Shown here one piece after another: positions 22,009 through 37,000 of a stretch of DNA of 63,567 nucleotides. The DNA is from Falsibacillus albus. Its GTDB lineage: Bacteria; Bacillota; Bacilli; Bacillales; DSM-25281. The notes beneath the pieces are model-generated. The model was not told where the DNA came from, did not search any database, and was given only the letters and a program-made list of their open reading frames with translations. The translations under genes and the position numbers were made by a program. The stretch spans positions 1 to 63,567 of the forward strand of contig NZ_RCVZ01000020.1 in NCBI RefSeq assembly GCF_003668575.1, given 5' to 3'. Positions within the stretch are counted from its first letter, which is position 1; every line of letters starts with the position of its first letter.

Positions 22009-22026
22009 CAGGATGCCCTCCTCTCA

Positions 22027-22305
22027 TTAACGTCTTGTTTTCCTATCGTCACTTCCGTGACCTTTGTAAGTACGTGATGGTGCAAATTCACCAAGCTTGT
22101 GACCTACCATATCTTCAGTAATGTATACCGGCACATGTTTACGACCATCGTATACAGCAACTGTGTGACCAATGAATGCTGGGAAGATCGTAGAACGGCG
22201 AGACCAAGTTTTCACAACCTGTTTGCCTTCAGTTTCATTCAACTTTTCGATCTTGTTCATTAAATGTTCATCAACAAAAGGTCCTTTTTTTAAGCTGCGA
22301 CCCAT
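22027..22305 (-). CDS. rpsS: 30S ribosomal protein S19
   Basis: S19 (92 residues) forms a complex with S13 in the 30S head. Start [23 protein letters not shown] and end [16 protein letters not shown] are standard. The gene follows rplB after 60 bases. Confidence 0.97.
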   Translation of the reverse strand: MGRSLKKGPFVDEHLMNKIEKLNETEGKQVVKTWSRRSTIFPAFIGHTVAVYDGRKHVPVYITEDMVGHKLGEFAPSRTYKGHGSDDRKTRR

Positions 22306-22365
22306 GATTGAACCTCCCTTCGTGATTGCGCTACGGTTCGGATGTTGAACCGTAGTTCAATCCCG

Positions 22366-23217
<852 letters not shown>

Positions 23218-23226
23218 TTAAGTTAA

Positions 23227-23511
23227 TTAAACTTCAAAGAATTCGATTTCTTTGCTGTCTGCTGTTAATTTAACAATAGCTTTACGACGTTTGTTAGTGT
23301 ATCCAGCATGTCGACCCATGCGTTTGAACTTACCTTTGTAGTTCATGATGTTCACTTTTTCAACTTTGACGTCGAAAATTTCTTCTACTGCATCTTTAAC
23401 TTGAGTCTTGTTAGCTTTCACGTCCACTTCAAACGTGTATTTTTTCTCTGCCATTAAGTCAGTAGAACGCTCAGTGATAACGGGGCGCTTAATGATATCA
23501 CGTACATCCAT
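23227..23511 (-). CDS. rplW: 50S ribosomal protein L23
   Basis: L23 (94 residues) sits at the exit of the nascent chain tunnel and is the main docking site for trigger factor and SRP. The sequence has [23 protein letters not shown] and the [22 protein letters not shown] loop. Its ATG overlaps the rplD stop by one base. Confidence 0.97.
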   Translation of the reverse strand: MDVRDIIKRPVITERSTDLMAEKKYTFEVDVKANKTQVKDAVEEIFDVKVEKVNIMNYKGKFKRMGRHAGYTNKRRKAIVKLTADSKEIEFFEV

Positions 23512-24134
23512 TATCCAAGCACCTCCTCTACTTTTTCAACCGCAGCTTTCGTCATGATCAATTTTTCATGACCAAGCAAATCTAAAACATTAACGCTGTT
23601 TGCTTCTACAACTGTAACACCTTGGATGTTACGAGCAGATAGAGCAACATTCTCATCAAGACCGTCTGTTACCACTAAAGTTTTAGTGTTAAGAGATAGA
23701 TTCTTCAGAACGTTAGCAAACTCTTTTGTTTTAGGTGCATCGAAAGCTAGCGCTTCTAATACTAGGATGTTTTCTTCTAATACTTTAGAAGATAGTGCAG
23801 ATTTGATCGCTAAGCGACGAACTTTTTTAGGAAGTTTGTAGCTGTAGCTGCGTGGAACTGGTCCAAATACAGTACCACCACCGCGCCATTGTGGAGAACG
23901 GATCGATCCTTGACGTGCACGACCTGTTCCTTTTTGGCGCCAAGGCTTGCGTCCACCGCCTGCAACTTCAGAACGATTTTTTACTTTATGAGTTCCTTGA
24001 CGTAAGGAAGCTCTTTGCATTACAACTGCTTCAAACAATACAGAATTGTTAGGTTCAATACCAAATACAGAATCTTTTAAGTCGATATCACCAACTTTGG
24101 ATCCAGTTTGGTTAAAGAGTGCTACTTTTGGCAT
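23511..24134 (-). CDS. rplD: 50S ribosomal protein L4
   Basis: L4 (207 residues) reaches the exit tunnel constriction with a long loop ([26 protein letters not shown]), which is intact, suggesting macrolide sensitivity at this site. In E. coli L4 represses the S10 operon; in Bacillus this is not established. It lies between rplC and rplW. Confidence 0.97.
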   Translation of the reverse strand: MPKVALFNQTGSKVGDIDLKDSVFGIEPNNSVLFEAVVMQRASLRQGTHKVKNRSEVAGGGRKPWRQKGTGRARQGSIRSPQWRGGGTVFGPVPRSYSYKLPKKVRRLAIKSALSSKVLEENILVLEALAFDAPKTKEFANVLKNLSLNTKTLVVTDGLDENVALSARNIQGVTVVEANSVNVLDLLGHEKLIMTKAAVEKVEEVLG

Positions 24135-24164
24135 TCCTGTTTGCCTCCTTTCTTATGAAGTGAA

Positions 24165-24794
24165 TTATTTTGTTTTAATTGCACTTGTTACTTTAAGCAT
24201 AGCTTTTTTAGGTCCAGGCACGTTGCCTTTAACTAAAAGCAAGTTGCGCTCAGCGTCAACTTTAACGATTTGCAAGTTTTGGATTGTAACTTGCTCTCCA
24301 CCCATGCGGCCAGGCAACAATTTGTTCTTGAAAACGCGGTTAGGCGCTACAGGACCCATTGAACCAGGACGACGGTGATAGCGGGAACCGTGAGACATAG
24401 GTCCGCGAGATTGGTTATGGCGCTTGATCGCACCTTGGAAACCTTTACCTTTTGAAATTCCTGTTACATCAACAACATCGCCTTCAGCGAATGCATCTAC
24501 TTTGACTTCTTGACCAACTTGATAATCATCTAAGTTTGTTCCGCGGATTTCGCGAACGAAGCGCTTAGGAGCAGTATTCGCTTTTTCAGCATGTCCTTTT
24601 TCTGGTTTGTTAGAAAGTTTTTCACGCTTGTCTTCGAAACCGATCTGAACTGCTTCGTAGCCATCTGCTTCAACTGTTTTCTTTTGAAGTACCACGTTTT
24701 GAGCAGCTTCAATAACAGTTACAGGGATAAGCTCACCATTTTCAGCGAAAACTTGAGTCATACCGATTTTTCTTCCTAAGATTCCTTTGGTCAT
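24165..24794 (-). CDS. rplC: 50S ribosomal protein L3
   Basis: L3 (209 residues) is an early assembly protein with a loop reaching the peptidyl transferase centre ([34 protein letters not shown]). The start [21 protein letters not shown] is standard, with CAGGAGGTGTGA before it. Confidence 0.97.
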   Translation of the reverse strand: MTKGILGRKIGMTQVFAENGELIPVTVIEAAQNVVLQKKTVEADGYEAVQIGFEDKREKLSNKPEKGHAEKANTAPKRFVREIRGTNLDDYQVGQEVKVDAFAEGDVVDVTGISKGKGFQGAIKRHNQSRGPMSHGSRYHRRPGSMGPVAPNRVFKNKLLPGRMGGEQVTIQNLQIVKVDAERNLLLVKGNVPGPKKAMLKVTSAIKTK

Positions 24795-24830
24795 GAGTCA
24801 CACCTCCTGAAAAATAATAAATTTTATTAA

Positions 24831-25264
<434 letters not shown>

Positions 25265-25270
25265 TTGTCT

Positions 25271-25299
25271 ATTATACTAAAAGCCCAAAGAATATGCAA
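25271..25299 (-). promoter_or_regulatory. S10 operon promoter, downstream copy (sigma-A)
   Basis: TTGCAT (25294-25299), a 17-nt spacer and a perfect TATAAT (25271-25276) on the minus strand. It would start RNA near 25264, about 125 bases before rpsJ. Confidence 0.75.
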
Positions 25300-25339
25300 T
25301 ATCTTTATTGATTTTCTTTGCGCCTCACACACTTTTACT

Positions 25340-25368
25340 ATTATACATACTTGGACTAAGCATTTCAA
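25340..25368 (-). promoter_or_regulatory. S10 operon promoter, upstream copy (sigma-A)
   Basis: TTGAAA (25363-25368), a 17-nt spacer and a perfect TATAAT (25340-25345) on the minus strand. It would start RNA near 25333, about 195 bases before rpsJ. With the downstream copy it forms a tandem pair. Confidence 0.75.
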
Positions 25369-25445
25369 CCATTGTTAAATGAATGGAAAATATTCTTTTC
25401 GACAAACAGATTCCCAGCTTACTAACATCTATTATATAGAAGAAA

Positions 25446-25478
25446 TAAAAAAAGCAGATGGTGATCAGCCATCTGCTT
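25446..25478 (-). terminator. intrinsic terminator of the str operon (after tuf)
   Basis: A perfect 9-bp stem AGCAGATGG/CCATCTGCT is flanked by A and T tracts; seven T residues follow on the minus strand. It lies 22 bases after the tuf stop and separates it from the S10 promoters. Confidence 0.9.
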
Positions 25479-25499
25479 TTTTTGAATCTATGAGTAAGA

Positions 25500-26690
25500 T
25501 TACGCTTGGATAGATGCTACTACGCCGGCACCTACAGTACGTCCACCTTCACGGATTGAGAATTTAGTACCTTCTTCAATCGCGATTGGAGCGATAAGTT
25601 CAACAGTCATTTCAACGTTATCGCCAGGCATTACCATTTCAACGCCTTCTGGAAGTTGGATGATACCAGTTACGTCAGTTGTACGGAAGTAGAACTGAGG
25701 ACGGTAGTTAGAGAAGAATGGAGTATGACGTCCACCTTCTTCTTTAGAAAGAACATAAACTTCAGATTTGAATTTAGTATGTGGAGTGATTGTACCTGGC
25801 TTAGCAAGTACTTGTCCACGTTGGATATCGTCACGGGATACACCACGAAGAAGTGCACCGATGTTGTCGCCAGCTTCTGCATAATCAAGAAGCTTACGGA
25901 ACATTTCTACACCAGTAACTGTAGTCTTTTTAGACTCTTCTTGGATACCGATGATTTCAATTTCGTCACCGACTTTAACTTGTCCACGCTCAACGCGTCC
26001 AGTAGCAACTGTACCACGGCCAGTGATTGAGAATACATCCTCAACTGGCATCATGAATGGTTTTTCAGTGTCACGTTCTGGAGTTGGGATGTACTCATCA
26101 ACAGCGTTCATAAGTTCAACGATTTTTTCTTCCCACGCAGCGTCGCCTTCAAGAGCTTTAAGAGCAGAACCTTTGATAACTGGTACATCGTCACCAGGGA
26201 AGTCGTATTCAGAAAGAAGGTCACGTACTTCCATTTCTACTAGTTCAAGTAGTTCTTCGTCGTCTACCATGTCACATTTGTTCATGAATACAACAAGGTA
26301 AGGAACACCTACTTGGCGAGAAAGCAAGATGTGCTCACGAGTTTGTGGCATTGGGCCATCAGCAGCAGAAACAACTAGGATTCCGCCGTCCATTTGTGCA
26401 GCACCAGTGATCATGTTTTTAACGTAGTCAGCATGTCCTGGGCAGTCAACGTGTGCATAGTGGCGAGTATCAGTTTCATACTCAACGTGTGCAGTTGAGA
26501 TTGTGATTCCACGCTCGCGCTCTTCTGGAGCAGCGTCAATCATGTCATATGCCATTGCAGCACCTTTACCACTGCGTTTAGCAAGAACAGTTGTGATAGC
26601 AGCTGTCAAAGTAGTTTTACCATGGTCAACGTGACCAATTGTACCAATATTCGCATGTGTTTTGGAACGATCGAATTTTTCTTTAGCCAT
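25500..26690 (-). CDS. tuf: elongation factor Tu
   Basis: EF-Tu (396 residues) delivers aminoacyl-tRNA to the ribosome in its GTP form. Motifs are GHVDHGKTT (G1), the switch [10 protein letters not shown], and NKCDMVDD (G4). The domain II/III part ends in [15 protein letters not shown]. It ends the str operon, may have its own promoter in the fusA-tuf gap, and is followed by a strong terminator. Confidence 0.98.
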   Translation of the reverse strand: MAKEKFDRSKTHANIGTIGHVDHGKTTLTAAITTVLAKRSGKGAAMAYDMIDAAPEERERGITISTAHVEYETDTRHYAHVDCPGHADYVKNMITGAAQMDGGILVVSAADGPMPQTREHILLSRQVGVPYLVVFMNKCDMVDDEELLELVEMEVRDLLSEYDFPGDDVPVIKGSALKALEGDAAWEEKIVELMNAVDEYIPTPERDTEKPFMMPVEDVFSITGRGTVATGRVERGQVKVGDEIEIIGIQEESKKTTVTGVEMFRKLLDYAEAGDNIGALLRGVSRDDIQRGQVLAKPGTITPHTKFKSEVYVLSKEEGGRHTPFFSNYRPQFYFRTTDVTGIIQLPEGVEMVMPGDNVEMTVELIAPIAIEEGTKFSIREGGRTVGAGVVASIQA

Positions 26691-26742
26691 TTTGGAAATC
26701 CTCCTTTAATTATATAAGAAATAAGTATATTGTATGGCTTCA

Positions 26743-26766
26743 TTGAAGGCGGGCGCCCACCTTCAA
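26743..26766 (-). repeat. 24-bp near-perfect palindrome in the fusA-tuf gap
   Basis: TTGAAGGcGGGC and GCCCaCCTTCAA form an inverted repeat of 24 bases with one mismatch and no loop. In RNA it would give a hairpin with a tight tip, in the tuf 5' untranslated region. There is no T tract, so it is not a terminator; it could stabilise RNA or bind a dimeric protein. Confidence 0.7.
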
Positions 26767-26789
26767 TTCCAACCATCTTTACAATAGTA

Positions 26790-26818
26790 GTTATACTTCA
26801 TTAAAGATGAGAAATCAA
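26790..26818 (-). promoter_or_regulatory. candidate separate promoter of tuf (sigma-A)
   Basis: TTGATT (26813-26818), a 17-nt spacer and TATAAC (26790-26795) on the minus strand, immediately at the fusA stop codon. Bacilli often transcribe tuf at a higher level than fusA, which an extra promoter would explain. Confidence 0.45.
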
Positions 26819-28897
26819 TTACTCACCTTTATTTTTTTTGATAATTTCTTCGCTGATTGATTTAGGAACTTCTTCGTAGTGATCAAAGTGCATGGAGAAT
26901 ACTCCGCGACCTTGTGTATTTGAACGAAGGGAAGTTGCATAACCAAACATTTCAGAAAGTGGAACGAACGCTTTAACTACCTGAGCGTTTCCGCGAGCGT
27001 CCATACCTTCAACACGTCCACGACGGGATGTGATATCACCCATGATATCTCCAAGGTACTCCTCAGGGATAACAACCTCAACCTTCATAAGAGGCTCAAG
27101 GATAACTGGGCTACATTTGGAAGCAGCGTTTTTAAGCGCCATTGAAGCGGCAACTTTGTATGCCATTTCACTGGAGTCAACGTCATGGTAAGATCCGTCA
27201 TAAAGTCTAGCTTTGATGTCGATTAGCGGATATCCAGCAAGGACACCGTTATCTAATGCATCTTCTAATCCAGACTGGATGGCTGGCACGTATTCACGTG
27301 GTACAACCCCACCGACGATTCCGTTTTCGAATTCGAATCCTTTTCCTTCTTCGTTAGGAGAGAACTCGATCCAAACGTGACCATATTGTCCGCGTCCACC
27401 AGATTGACGTACAAATTTACCTTCAACTTGTGCAGTAGCACGGAAAGTTTCACGGTAAGAAACTTGTGGTGCACCTACGTTTGCTTCTACTTTGAATTCA
27501 CGCTTCATACGGTCAACGATGATGTCAAGGTGAAGTTCACCCATACCAGCGATGATGACCTGGCCAGTTTCTTGGTCTGTATGAGCACGGAAAGTAGGAT
27601 CTTCTTCTTGAAGTTTTTGTAAAGCTGTCGTCATTTTATCTTGGTCAGCTTTAGATTTTGGTTCGATTGCAACAGAGATAACAGGCTCTGGGAATTCCAT
27701 TGATTCTAGGATTACTAGATCCTTTTCATCACAAAGAGTGTCACCAGTAGTAGTGTCTTTAAGACCTACCGCTGCAGCAATATCCCCAGCATACACTTCA
27801 GAGATCTCTTCACGAGAGTTCGCGTGCATTTGAAGGATACGACCTACACGTTCGCGTTTTCCTTTAGTTGAGTTCTTGATATAAGATCCAGATTTCAACA
27901 CACCGGAATATACGCGGAAGAATGTAAGTTTACCAACATAAGGGTCAGTCATTACTTTAAATGCCAACGCAGAGAAAGGTGCGTCATCAGAAGATGGACG
28001 TGTTACTTCCTCATCGGAATCAGGGATGATACCTTTGATGTTTGCAACATCAGTTGGAGCTGGAAGGTAATCAAGAACCGCATCAAGCAATAATTGAACA
28101 CCTTTGTTTTTGAAAGCAGAACCACAGATTACTGGGTAGAATTCAACGTTACAAGTACCTTTACGGATCGCAGCTTTCAACTCGTCGTTTGTCAGCTCTT
28201 CACCTTCAAGATATTTCATCATTAATTCTTCATCAAGTTCTGCTACTGCTTCGATTAAGCTTGCGCGATACTCTTCAGCTTGATCTTTGTATTCTTCAGG
28301 AATGTCACGAGCTTCCGCACGAGTTCCTAAATCATCTTCATAGAAGTAAGCTTTCATTTCAATTAAATCGATGATGCCGTCGAATTCATCTTCAGCACCG
28401 ATCGGCAATTGAATTGGATGAGCATTCGCTTGCAAACGATCATGAATTGTTTTTACAGAGTATAGGAAATCTGCACCGATCTTGTCCATTTTATTGACGA
28501 ACACGATACGAGGAACTCCGTAAGTTGTTGCTTGGCGCCAAACTGTTTCAGTTTGCGGCTCAACACCGGATTGTGCATCAAGAACTGCTACGGCACCATC
28601 CAATACACGCAGGGAACGTTCAACTTCAACTGTGAAGTCTACGTGTCCTGGGGTATCGATGATATTTACACGATGACCTTTCCATGATGCTGTTGTAGCA
28701 GCGGAAGTGATCGTGATACCACGTTCTTGCTCTTGCTCCATCCAGTCCATTTGAGACGCACCTTCATGAGTTTCGCCAATTTTATGAATGCGTCCTGTGT
28801 AGAAAAGAATACGCTCAGTTGCTGTCGTTTTACCGGCATCGATGTGAGCCATGATACCGATATTACGTGTCTTTTCTAAGGAGAACTCTCTAGCCAT
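26819..28897 (-). CDS. fusA: elongation factor G
   Basis: EF-G (692 residues, B. subtilis length) moves tRNAs and mRNA after peptide bond formation and helps ribosome recycling. The GTPase domain has AHIDAGKTT, the DTPGHVDF switch II and NKMDKIGAD. Domains II-V follow, with domain IV containing the [17 protein letters not shown] loop. Located between rpsG and tuf. Mutations giving fusidic acid resistance map to domain III; nothing odd is visible. Confidence 0.98.
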   Translation of the reverse strand: MAREFSLEKTRNIGIMAHIDAGKTTATERILFYTGRIHKIGETHEGASQMDWMEQEQERGITITSAATTASWKGHRVNIIDTPGHVDFTVEVERSLRVLDGAVAVLDAQSGVEPQTETVWRQATTYGVPRIVFVNKMDKIGADFLYSVKTIHDRLQANAHPIQLPIGAEDEFDGIIDLIEMKAYFYEDDLGTRAEARDIPEEYKDQAEEYRASLIEAVAELDEELMMKYLEGEELTNDELKAAIRKGTCNVEFYPVICGSAFKNKGVQLLLDAVLDYLPAPTDVANIKGIIPDSDEEVTRPSSDDAPFSALAFKVMTDPYVGKLTFFRVYSGVLKSGSYIKNSTKGKRERVGRILQMHANSREEISEVYAGDIAAAVGLKDTTTGDTLCDEKDLVILESMEFPEPVISVAIEPKSKADQDKMTTALQKLQEEDPTFRAHTDQETGQVIIAGMGELHLDIIVDRMKREFKVEANVGAPQVSYRETFRATAQVEGKFVRQSGGRGQYGHVWIEFSPNEEGKGFEFENGIVGGVVPREYVPAIQSGLEDALDNGVLAGYPLIDIKARLYDGSYHDVDSSEMAYKVAASMALKNAASKCSPVILEPLMKVEVVIPEEYLGDIMGDITSRRGRVEGMDARGNAQVVKAFVPLSEMFGYATSLRSNTQGRGVFSMHFDHYEEVPKSISEEIIKKNKGE

Positions 28898-28948
28898 GAT
28901 GCATTTCTCCTTCCTTATATGAGTATATTTTTATATACGAAGGTAAAA

Positions 28949-29434
<486 letters not shown>

Positions 29435-29464
29435 TCAACAAAAGCTGAATTTCAAGTTAGTCAA

Positions 29465-29968
<504 letters not shown>

Positions 29969-29993
29969 TTACCTCAAAAGCTGCAAAAACATG

Positions 29994-30242
29994 TTAATAA
30001 ATGAGCGCAACAGTTGCAGCTCCAACTTCTATTCCACACGCTTTCCCGAGCTTTCGCATCGAATCCACATGGATCAGTTTGACGTTCATGTCTTCGGCGG
30101 TCTGGACCACTTTCGCAATCACCCTCGGATCTGCATCCGACGCAACCAATACCTCTTTGACATTTCCGTTCTTAAGAGCTTTTACTGTTTGTTTAGTTCC
30201 TACTATAAAGCTTTTTGCCTGCGATACTTTTTCATAAGACAT
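29994..30242 (-). CDS. rplGB: L7Ae-family RNA-binding protein (YbxF)
   Basis: This 82-residue protein is of the L7Ae/L30e family, which binds kink-turns in RNA. B. subtilis YbxF of the same length binds ribosomes in growing cells and kink-turn RNA. Features are [24 protein letters not shown] and the [25 protein letters not shown] end. The ATG at 30242 is eight bases from GGAGG. It starts the str operon, with its own promoter after the rpoC terminator. Confidence 0.93.
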   Translation of the reverse strand: MSYEKVSQAKSFIVGTKQTVKALKNGNVKEVLVASDADPRVIAKVVQTAEDMNVKLIHVDSMRKLGKACGIEVGAATVALIY

Positions 30243-30291
30243 TTTCATATCCTCCAAAGTAACGAGATAAAGAATAGGAGCAACCTTGAAT

Positions 30292-30320
30292 ATATTATCA
30301 TCTTCATATTTTAATGTCAA
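30292..30320 (-). promoter_or_regulatory. str operon promoter (sigma-A)
   Basis: TTGACA (30315-30320), a 17-nt spacer and TAATAT (30292-30297) on the minus strand. It lies just after the rpoC hairpin and about 45 bases before rplGB. Confidence 0.75.
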
Positions 30321-30350
30321 CAAAATATTAGAGATAATTTAATCAAATAA

Positions 30351-30399
30351 CAAGGCCTGAATCATTAACCGCATGATCGATTTTTAAATTCAGGCCTTG
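30351..30399 (-). terminator. long-loop hairpin after rpoC, probable terminator
   Basis: A perfect 12-bp stem (CAAGGCCTGAAT/ATTCAGGCCTTG) with a 25-nt loop is followed on the minus strand by TTATTTG. The T tract is imperfect and the loop is long, so readthrough into the str operon is possible. Confidence 0.65.
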
Positions 30400-30407
30400 C
30401 TTGTTGT

Positions 30408-33400
30408 TTACTCTACTGTTACTGGTTCTTCCGCACCGAGCAGCTCTGGCTCTGCTTTGCGATAGCGCTGCATACCTGTTCCTGCTGGTACAAGCTTACC
30501 GATGATTACATTTTCCTTAAGACCTAGCAATTCATCGCGCTTTCCTTTGATTGCGGCATCAGTCAGGACACGAGTCGTCTCTTGGAATGATGCTGCAGAC
30601 AAGAAGGAATCCGTTTCAAGTGATGCTTTAGTAATACCGAGTAATACCGGTCTGCCTGTCGCAGGAACGTTTCCTTCAAGAAGCGCCTTTTCATTGGCAT
30701 CCGTGAATTGATGGATATCCAACAATGTTCCAGGCAGAACATCCGTATCACCGGCATCGATTACACGCACTTTGCGAAGCATTTGCCTTACCATTACTTC
30801 AACGTGCTTATCGCCGATTTCAACACCTTGCATACGGTATACCTTTTGAACTTCTCTCAATAGATATTCCTGTACGGCTGTAACGTCGCGTACTTTGATT
30901 AATTCTTTCGGATCGATAGAACCTTCTGTCAGCTCTTGACCGCGAACAACGGCGTCGTTTACAGCTACTTTCATGCGGGCTGTATAAGGCGCATTGTAAG
31001 AACGCGTCTCAACTTTACCTTGAACGACGATTTCCTGCTGACGGTCACGTCCTTCGTTGATGGCAGTGACGACACCATCGATTTCAGAAATGACGGCTTG
31101 ACCTTTAGGGTTACGCGCTTCGAACAATTCTTGGATACGCGGTAAACCTTGAGTGATGTCATCTCCTGCTACCCCACCTGTATGGAAGGTACGCATTGTA
31201 AGCTGGGTTCCAGGTTCACCGATGGATTGGGCAGCGATGATACCGACTGCTTCACCCACTTCAACCTGTTGGCCTGTTGCCAAGTTGCGGCCGTAGCATT
31301 TCTTACATACACCATGGCGAGTGTTGCAAGTAAATGCAGAACGGATCGTAACCGTATCGACGCCAGCACTGATGACCACTCTTGAAAGATCCTCATTGAT
31401 CAATTGATTTTCTTCTACGATGACCTCACCTGTCTCAGGGTGTTTGATCACTTTTCTTGCATAACGGCCAATCAAGCGCTCCTCAAGTGGTTCGATGATT
31501 TCTGTTCCATCCTTGATTGAGCTGATTTGAAGGCCTCTATCAGTTCCGCAGTCATCTTCGCGAACGATGACATCCTGCGCAACATCGACAAGACGACGTG
31601 TCAAGTAACCAGAGTCAGCCGTTTTAAGAGCCGTATCAGCAAGACCTTTACGGGCACCATGCGTTGAAATGAAGTATTCCAATACTGTTAGGCCTTCACG
31701 GAAACTTGATTTGATCGGCAACTCAATGATTCGGCCGGCCGGGTTGGCCATCAGTCCGCGCATACCGGCTAACTGTGTGAAGTTAGAGGCGTTACCACGG
31801 GCACCCGAGTCACTCATCATGAAGATTGGATTTCGTTTGTCCAAGGAAGCCATCAATTTGCCTTGGATGGTATCCTTCGCACCGCTCCAAATGGAAATTA
31901 CGCGATCGTAGCGTTCTTCCTCTGTTATGAGACCGCGGCGGAACTGCTTCATGACATTGTCTACTTTTGTTTGGGCATCTTTGAGAATTTCTTCTTTTTC
32001 GCCCAAGACGACGATATCTGCTACACCAACCGTAATTCCGGCTTTTGTAGAATATTTGAATCCAAGGTTTTTCATCCGATCAAGCATTTTAGACGTTTCA
32101 GTGATTTTGAAGCGTTTGAACACTTCTGCAATGACGTTTCCAAGGATCTTTTTATTAAACGGATCGATTCCCGGCTGATCTTTAAGATGCTCTTTTACAT
32201 TCGTTGTCGGATCTACGAAGTACTTAGGCGGAGTATACTCCTCCAAGTTGACATTCGTAGGCTCGTTGATATACGGGAATGTGCCAGGAAGTATTTCGTT
32301 GAAAATCAGTTTTCCAACCGTTGTCACAAGCAGCTGTTTATTCTGCTCTTCAGTAAAGGTTTGGTTATTCAGTGAGCTGGCATGTACGGCAACACGAGTA
32401 TGCAAGTGTACATAGCCATTTTGGTACGCCACAAGCGCTTCATTTGTATCTTTGAAGACACTTCCTTCACCTACAGCACCTTCACGCTCCAATGTTAAGT
32501 AATAGTTACCTAAAACCATGTCCTGGGAAGGTGTAACAACCGGCTTTCCATCTTTCGGATTCAAGATGTTTTGAGCTGCGAGCATTAGAAGTCGGGCTTC
32601 CGCCTGTGCTTCAGATGATAGAGGAACGTGAACCGCCATTTGGTCACCATCGAAGTCTGCGTTGTATGCAGTACATACGAGAGGGTGGAGGCGAATCGCA
32701 CGACCTTCCACCAAAGTCGGCTCGAATGCCTGGATTCCCAGTCTGTGAAGCGTTGGGGCACGGTTTAAAAGAACAGGATGTTCTTTGATAACCGATTCCA
32801 ATACGTCCCAAACCTCCGGCTGGACGCGTTCAATCTTTCTTTTCGCGCTCTTGATATTATGAGCAAGCCCTTTTTCAACAAGCTCTTTCATGACAAAAGG
32901 CTTGAAGAGTTCCAATGCCATCTCTTTCGGAAGACCGCATTGGTACATTTTCAGGTTAGGACCTACGACGATTACGGAACGACCTGAGTAGTCAACACGC
33001 TTACCAAGCAAGTTTTGACGGAATCGTCCCTGCTTCCCTTTAAGCATATGCGAAAGGGATTTAAGAGGGCGATTACCCGGACCTGTTACTGGGCGTCCGC
33101 GGCGGCCGTTGTCGATCAATGCATCGACAGCTTCTTGAAGCATGCGTTTTTCGTTTTGGACAATGATGCTAGGAGCACCCAAGTCCAATAAACGTTTCAA
33201 ACGATTATTGCGGTTGATGACTCGACGATATAGATCGTTCAAATCGGATGTTGCAAAACGTCCACCATCCAACTGCACCATCGGGCGCAACTCAGGAGGG
33301 ATGACAGGAAGGACATCAAGGATCATCCAATCCGGGTCATTTCCGGAATGACGGAATGCCTCAAGCACTTCCAAACGTTTAATCGCACGGGTACGGCGTT

Positions 33401-34001
33401 GTCCCTGTGCAGTTTTTAAATCTTCTTTCAAGAAATCGACTTCCTTATCCAAATCGATATCCTGAAGAAGCTTTTTGATTGCTTCTGCACCCATCGCAGC
33501 CTGGAATTTAGTTCCATACTTTTCGCGGTATGCACGATATTCCTTTTCGGATAATAGCTGTTTCTTTTCCAATGCTGTGTCTGCAGCATCTGTTACTACA
33601 TAGGAAGCAAAATAAATTACTTCTTCCAAAGCCCTTGGAGACATATCCAAGACAAGTCCCATCCGGCTAGGGATGCCTTTGAAGTACCAAATGTGAGATA
33701 CAGGGGCGGCAAGTTCAATATGGCCCATGCGCTCACGGCGAACTTTCGCCCTCGTTACTTCAACGCCGCAGCGGTCACAAACGACGCCTTTATAGCGAAC
33801 ACGTTTGTACTTTCCGCAATGGCACTCCCAGTCCTTTGTAGGACCGAAAATGCGCTCGCAGAACAGACCGTCTTTCTCCGGCTTCAATGTACGATAGTTG
33901 ATTGTTTCTGGTTTTTTGACTTCCCCGAAAGACCAAGAACGGATCTTATCAGGGGAAGCTAAACCGATTTTCATATACTCAAAATTATTAACGTCTAGCA
34001 A
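30408..34001 (-). CDS. rpoC: RNA polymerase beta' subunit
   Basis: Beta' (1197 residues; 1199 in B. subtilis) carries the catalytic Mg site NADFDGDQM, the N-terminal zinc-binding domain ([20 protein letters not shown]) and a second Cys cluster (CGTDRG... [13 protein letters not shown]). The trigger loop region [18 protein letters not shown] is intact. It lies 54 bases after rpoB and is cotranscribed with it. No large lineage insertion is seen, as in other Firmicutes. Confidence 0.98.
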   Translation of the reverse strand: MLDVNNFEYMKIGLASPDKIRSWSFGEVKKPETINYRTLKPEKDGLFCERIFGPTKDWECHCGKYKRVRYKGVVCDRCGVEVTRAKVRRERMGHIELAAPVSHIWYFKGIPSRMGLVLDMSPRALEEVIYFASYVVTDAADTALEKKQLLSEKEYRAYREKYGTKFQAAMGAEAIKKLLQDIDLDKEVDFLKEDLKTAQGQRRTRAIKRLEVLEAFRHSGNDPDWMILDVLPVIPPELRPMVQLDGGRFATSDLNDLYRRVINRNNRLKRLLDLGAPSIIVQNEKRMLQEAVDALIDNGRRGRPVTGPGNRPLKSLSHMLKGKQGRFRQNLLGKRVDYSGRSVIVVGPNLKMYQCGLPKEMALELFKPFVMKELVEKGLAHNIKSAKRKIERVQPEVWDVLESVIKEHPVLLNRAPTLHRLGIQAFEPTLVEGRAIRLHPLVCTAYNADFDGDQMAVHVPLSSEAQAEARLLMLAAQNILNPKDGKPVVTPSQDMVLGNYYLTLEREGAVGEGSVFKDTNEALVAYQNGYVHLHTRVAVHASSLNNQTFTEEQNKQLLVTTVGKLIFNEILPGTFPYINEPTNVNLEEYTPPKYFVDPTTNVKEHLKDQPGIDPFNKKILGNVIAEVFKRFKITETSKMLDRMKNLGFKYSTKAGITVGVADIVVLGEKEEILKDAQTKVDNVMKQFRRGLITEEERYDRVISIWSGAKDTIQGKLMASLDKRNPIFMMSDSGARGNASNFTQLAGMRGLMANPAGRIIELPIKSSFREGLTVLEYFISTHGARKGLADTALKTADSGYLTRRLVDVAQDVIVREDDCGTDRGLQISSIKDGTEIIEPLEERLIGRYARKVIKHPETGEVIVEENQLINEDLSRVVISAGVDTVTIRSAFTCNTRHGVCKKCYGRNLATGQQVEVGEAVGIIAAQSIGEPGTQLTMRTFHTGGVAGDDITQGLPRIQELFEARNPKGQAVISEIDGVVTAINEGRDRQQEIVVQGKVETRSYNAPYTARMKVAVNDAVVRGQELTEGSIDPKELIKVRDVTAVQEYLLREVQKVYRMQGVEIGDKHVEVMVRQMLRKVRVIDAGDTDVLPGTLLDIHQFTDANEKALLEGNVPATGRPVLLGITKASLETDSFLSAASFQETTRVLTDAAIKGKRDELLGLKENVIIGKLVPAGTGMQRYRKAEPELLGAEEPVTVE

Positions 34002-34055
34002 GGGGCCTACCTCCCTTTTAATCTACAGGTTCTACCCTTATTGCTTCACAAGAGA

Positions 34056-37000
34056 TTATTCCTTACTGCCAACAATTTCCGACTCTTCTTCTTTAGCTTC
34101 GGGCGCGATATTTAGTGTGTCAGCTTGCTGCTGTTCTTCGTCTTCTTCTAAATCCCGCATTTCTATTTCTTCTTCGTTGCTGGAAAGGATTTTGACGTCC
34201 ATTCCCAAACTTTGAAGTTCTTTTATCAATACTTTAAATGATTCCGGAACACCCGGTTCAGGAACATTTTCACCTTTGACGATGGCTTCGTATGTTTTCA
34301 CACGACCGACTACGTCATCGGATTTAACCGTTAAGATTTCCTGCAATGTATAAGCAGCACCATATGCCTCGAGTGCCCATACCTCCATCTCACCGAAACG
34401 CTGTCCGCCGAATTGGGCTTTACCGCCAAGCGGCTGCTGAGTTACGAGTGAGTAAGGTCCGGTTGAACGCGCATGAAGCTTATCGTCAACCATGTGAGCA
34501 AGTTTGATCATATACATGATTCCGACGGATACACGGTTATCGAATGGTTCACCAGTACGACCATCGTATAAGACGGTTTTGGCGTCGCGCGCCATGCCAG
34601 CCTCTTCGATCGTAGACCAAACATCTTCTTCACGCGCTCCATCGAATACAGGAGATGCAACATGGATGCCCAAGTGTCTCGCAGCCATACCGAGATGCAA
34701 TTCAAGCACCTGTCCGATATTCATACGAGATGGTACACCCAATGGATTCAACATGATGTCGATCGGCGTTCCATCTGGTAGGAACGGCATATCTTCTTCA
34801 GGTAAAATCCTGGAGATAACACCCTTGTTTCCATGTCGTCCGGCCATTTTGTCCCCTTCAGAAATCTTACGCTTCTGAACGATGTAAACGCGGACCAATT
34901 GATTGACTCCTGGTGGAAGCTCGTCGCCATCTTCTCGGTTGAAGACTTTGACATCAAGGATAATACCCTCGCCACCATGAGGTACCCGCAAGGATGTGTC
35001 ACGGACTTCACGGGCTTTTTCACCGAAGATGGCATGTAATAAACGTTCTTCTGCAGTCAGTTCGGTTACCCCTTTAGGAGTGACTTTACCGACAAGCAAA
35101 TCGCCGTCTTTCACTTCTGCACCAACACGGATGATGCCGCGCTCATCTAGATTGCGAAGAGCGTCTTCCCCGACATTCGGGATATCGCGTGTGATTTCTT
35201 CAGGTCCAAGCTTAGTGTCGCGTGATTCTGATTCGTATTCTTCAATATGGATGGATGTATAAACATCATCCTTTACAAGACGTTCACTCATGATGATCGC
35301 ATCTTCATAGTTGTAGCCGTCCCAAGTCATGAACCCGACCATTACATTTCGGCCCAGTGCCAATTCACCTTTTTCCATTGAAGGTCCATCGGCAAGGATC
35401 TCACCTTTTGTCACTCTATTTCCTACAGCGACAATCGGACGTTGGTTGTAGCATGTTCCTTGGTTGGAGCGGATAAACTTCTGCATACGATACTTATCCA
35501 AATCGCCTTGTACTTCCTGGCCATCGACTTCTTTGATTCGGCGAACCCATACTTGACGGGATTCTACGTGCTCGACAATTCCTTCGTGCTTACAGATTAC
35601 GGCAGCACCGGAGTCTTTTGCAGATACATATTCCATACCTGTTCCGACGATCGGGGATTCCGGCTGCATGAGCGGAACCGCCTGCCTCTGCATGTTCGCT
35701 CCCATTAGGGCACGGTTGGAGTCATCATTCTCCAAGAACGGGATACATGCTGTCGCAGCCGAAACGACCTGTTTCGGAGATACATCCATATAATCGATGC
35801 GCTCTCTCTTGACAACTGTATTTTCGCCTCGGAAACGTGCTACAACTTCTTCATCCAGGAATTCGCCATTTTCCCCAAGTCTCGCATTTGCTTGGGCTAC
35901 AACGTAGTTATCTTCTTCGTCAGCAGTCAAGTAATCGAAGTGGCTCGTTACCATTCCTGTTTCAGGATCTACGCGGCGGTAAGGTGTTTCAATGAATCCG
36001 AAACGGTTTACCTTAGCAAAGGAAGATAAAGAGTTGATCAATCCGATGTTCGGACCCTCTGGCGTTTCAATTGGACACATACGGCCATAGTGGGAATAAT
36101 GGACGTCACGAACTTCGAAACCAGCACGTTCACGCGTCAAACCACCAGGTCCAAGAGCAGATAAACGACGTTTATGAGTCAACTCTGCAAGCGGATTTGT
36201 TTGATCCATGAACTGTGAAAGCTGGGAGCTTCCAAAGAACTCTTTTATAGAAGCGATCACCGGTCTGATATTAATCAGCTGCTGCGGTGTAATCGTATTT
36301 GTATCTTGAATGGACATTCTTTCACGAACGACGCGCTCCATACGGGATAACCCGATGCGGAACTGGTTCTGAAGCAATTCACCTACAGAACGTAAACGTC
36401 TGTTGCCCAAGTGGTCGATATCATCTGTATTTCCCACTTCATGGAGAAGGTTGAAGAAATAGCTGATGGAAGAGATGATATCAGCCGGTGTGATATTTTT
36501 GATTGCATCTTCAACAAATGCATTCGCGATCACATTGATTTCTTTTTCGCCTTCTTCATTCGGAGCGTAAATCTTAATGGATTGCAGGACAATATCCTCT
36601 TCCACTACTCCCCCGCTTTGATTGATCGTCTTGAATCCTACTCCACTTTCTAGTTTCGGAAGAATCTTATCCAGCGTGCGGCGGTCTAGAAGAGTTCCTT
36701 TTTCTGCAATGATTTCGCCTGTTTCGGCATCAGCAAGCGTTTCTGCCAATCTCTGATTGAATAAGCGATTTTTAATGTGAAGCTTTTTGTTGATTTTATA
36801 TCTACCAACGTTGGCTAGATCGTAGCGTTTAGGATCGAAAAAGCGGGATACTAGCAAACTTTTTGCGTTTTCCACTGTTGGAGGTTCACCAGGGCGCAAG
36901 CGCTCATAAATTTCCAATAGTGCTTTTTCAGTGCTTTCAGTATTGTCTTTCTCAAGTGTGTTGCGAATGTATTCATTATCACCTATTAAATCGATGATCT

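Noticed and set aside
25670-26301. Long frames opposite tuf and other ribosomal genes
   Set aside because: They are mirror frames caused by strong codon bias in highly expressed genes; no binding sites or homologies support them.
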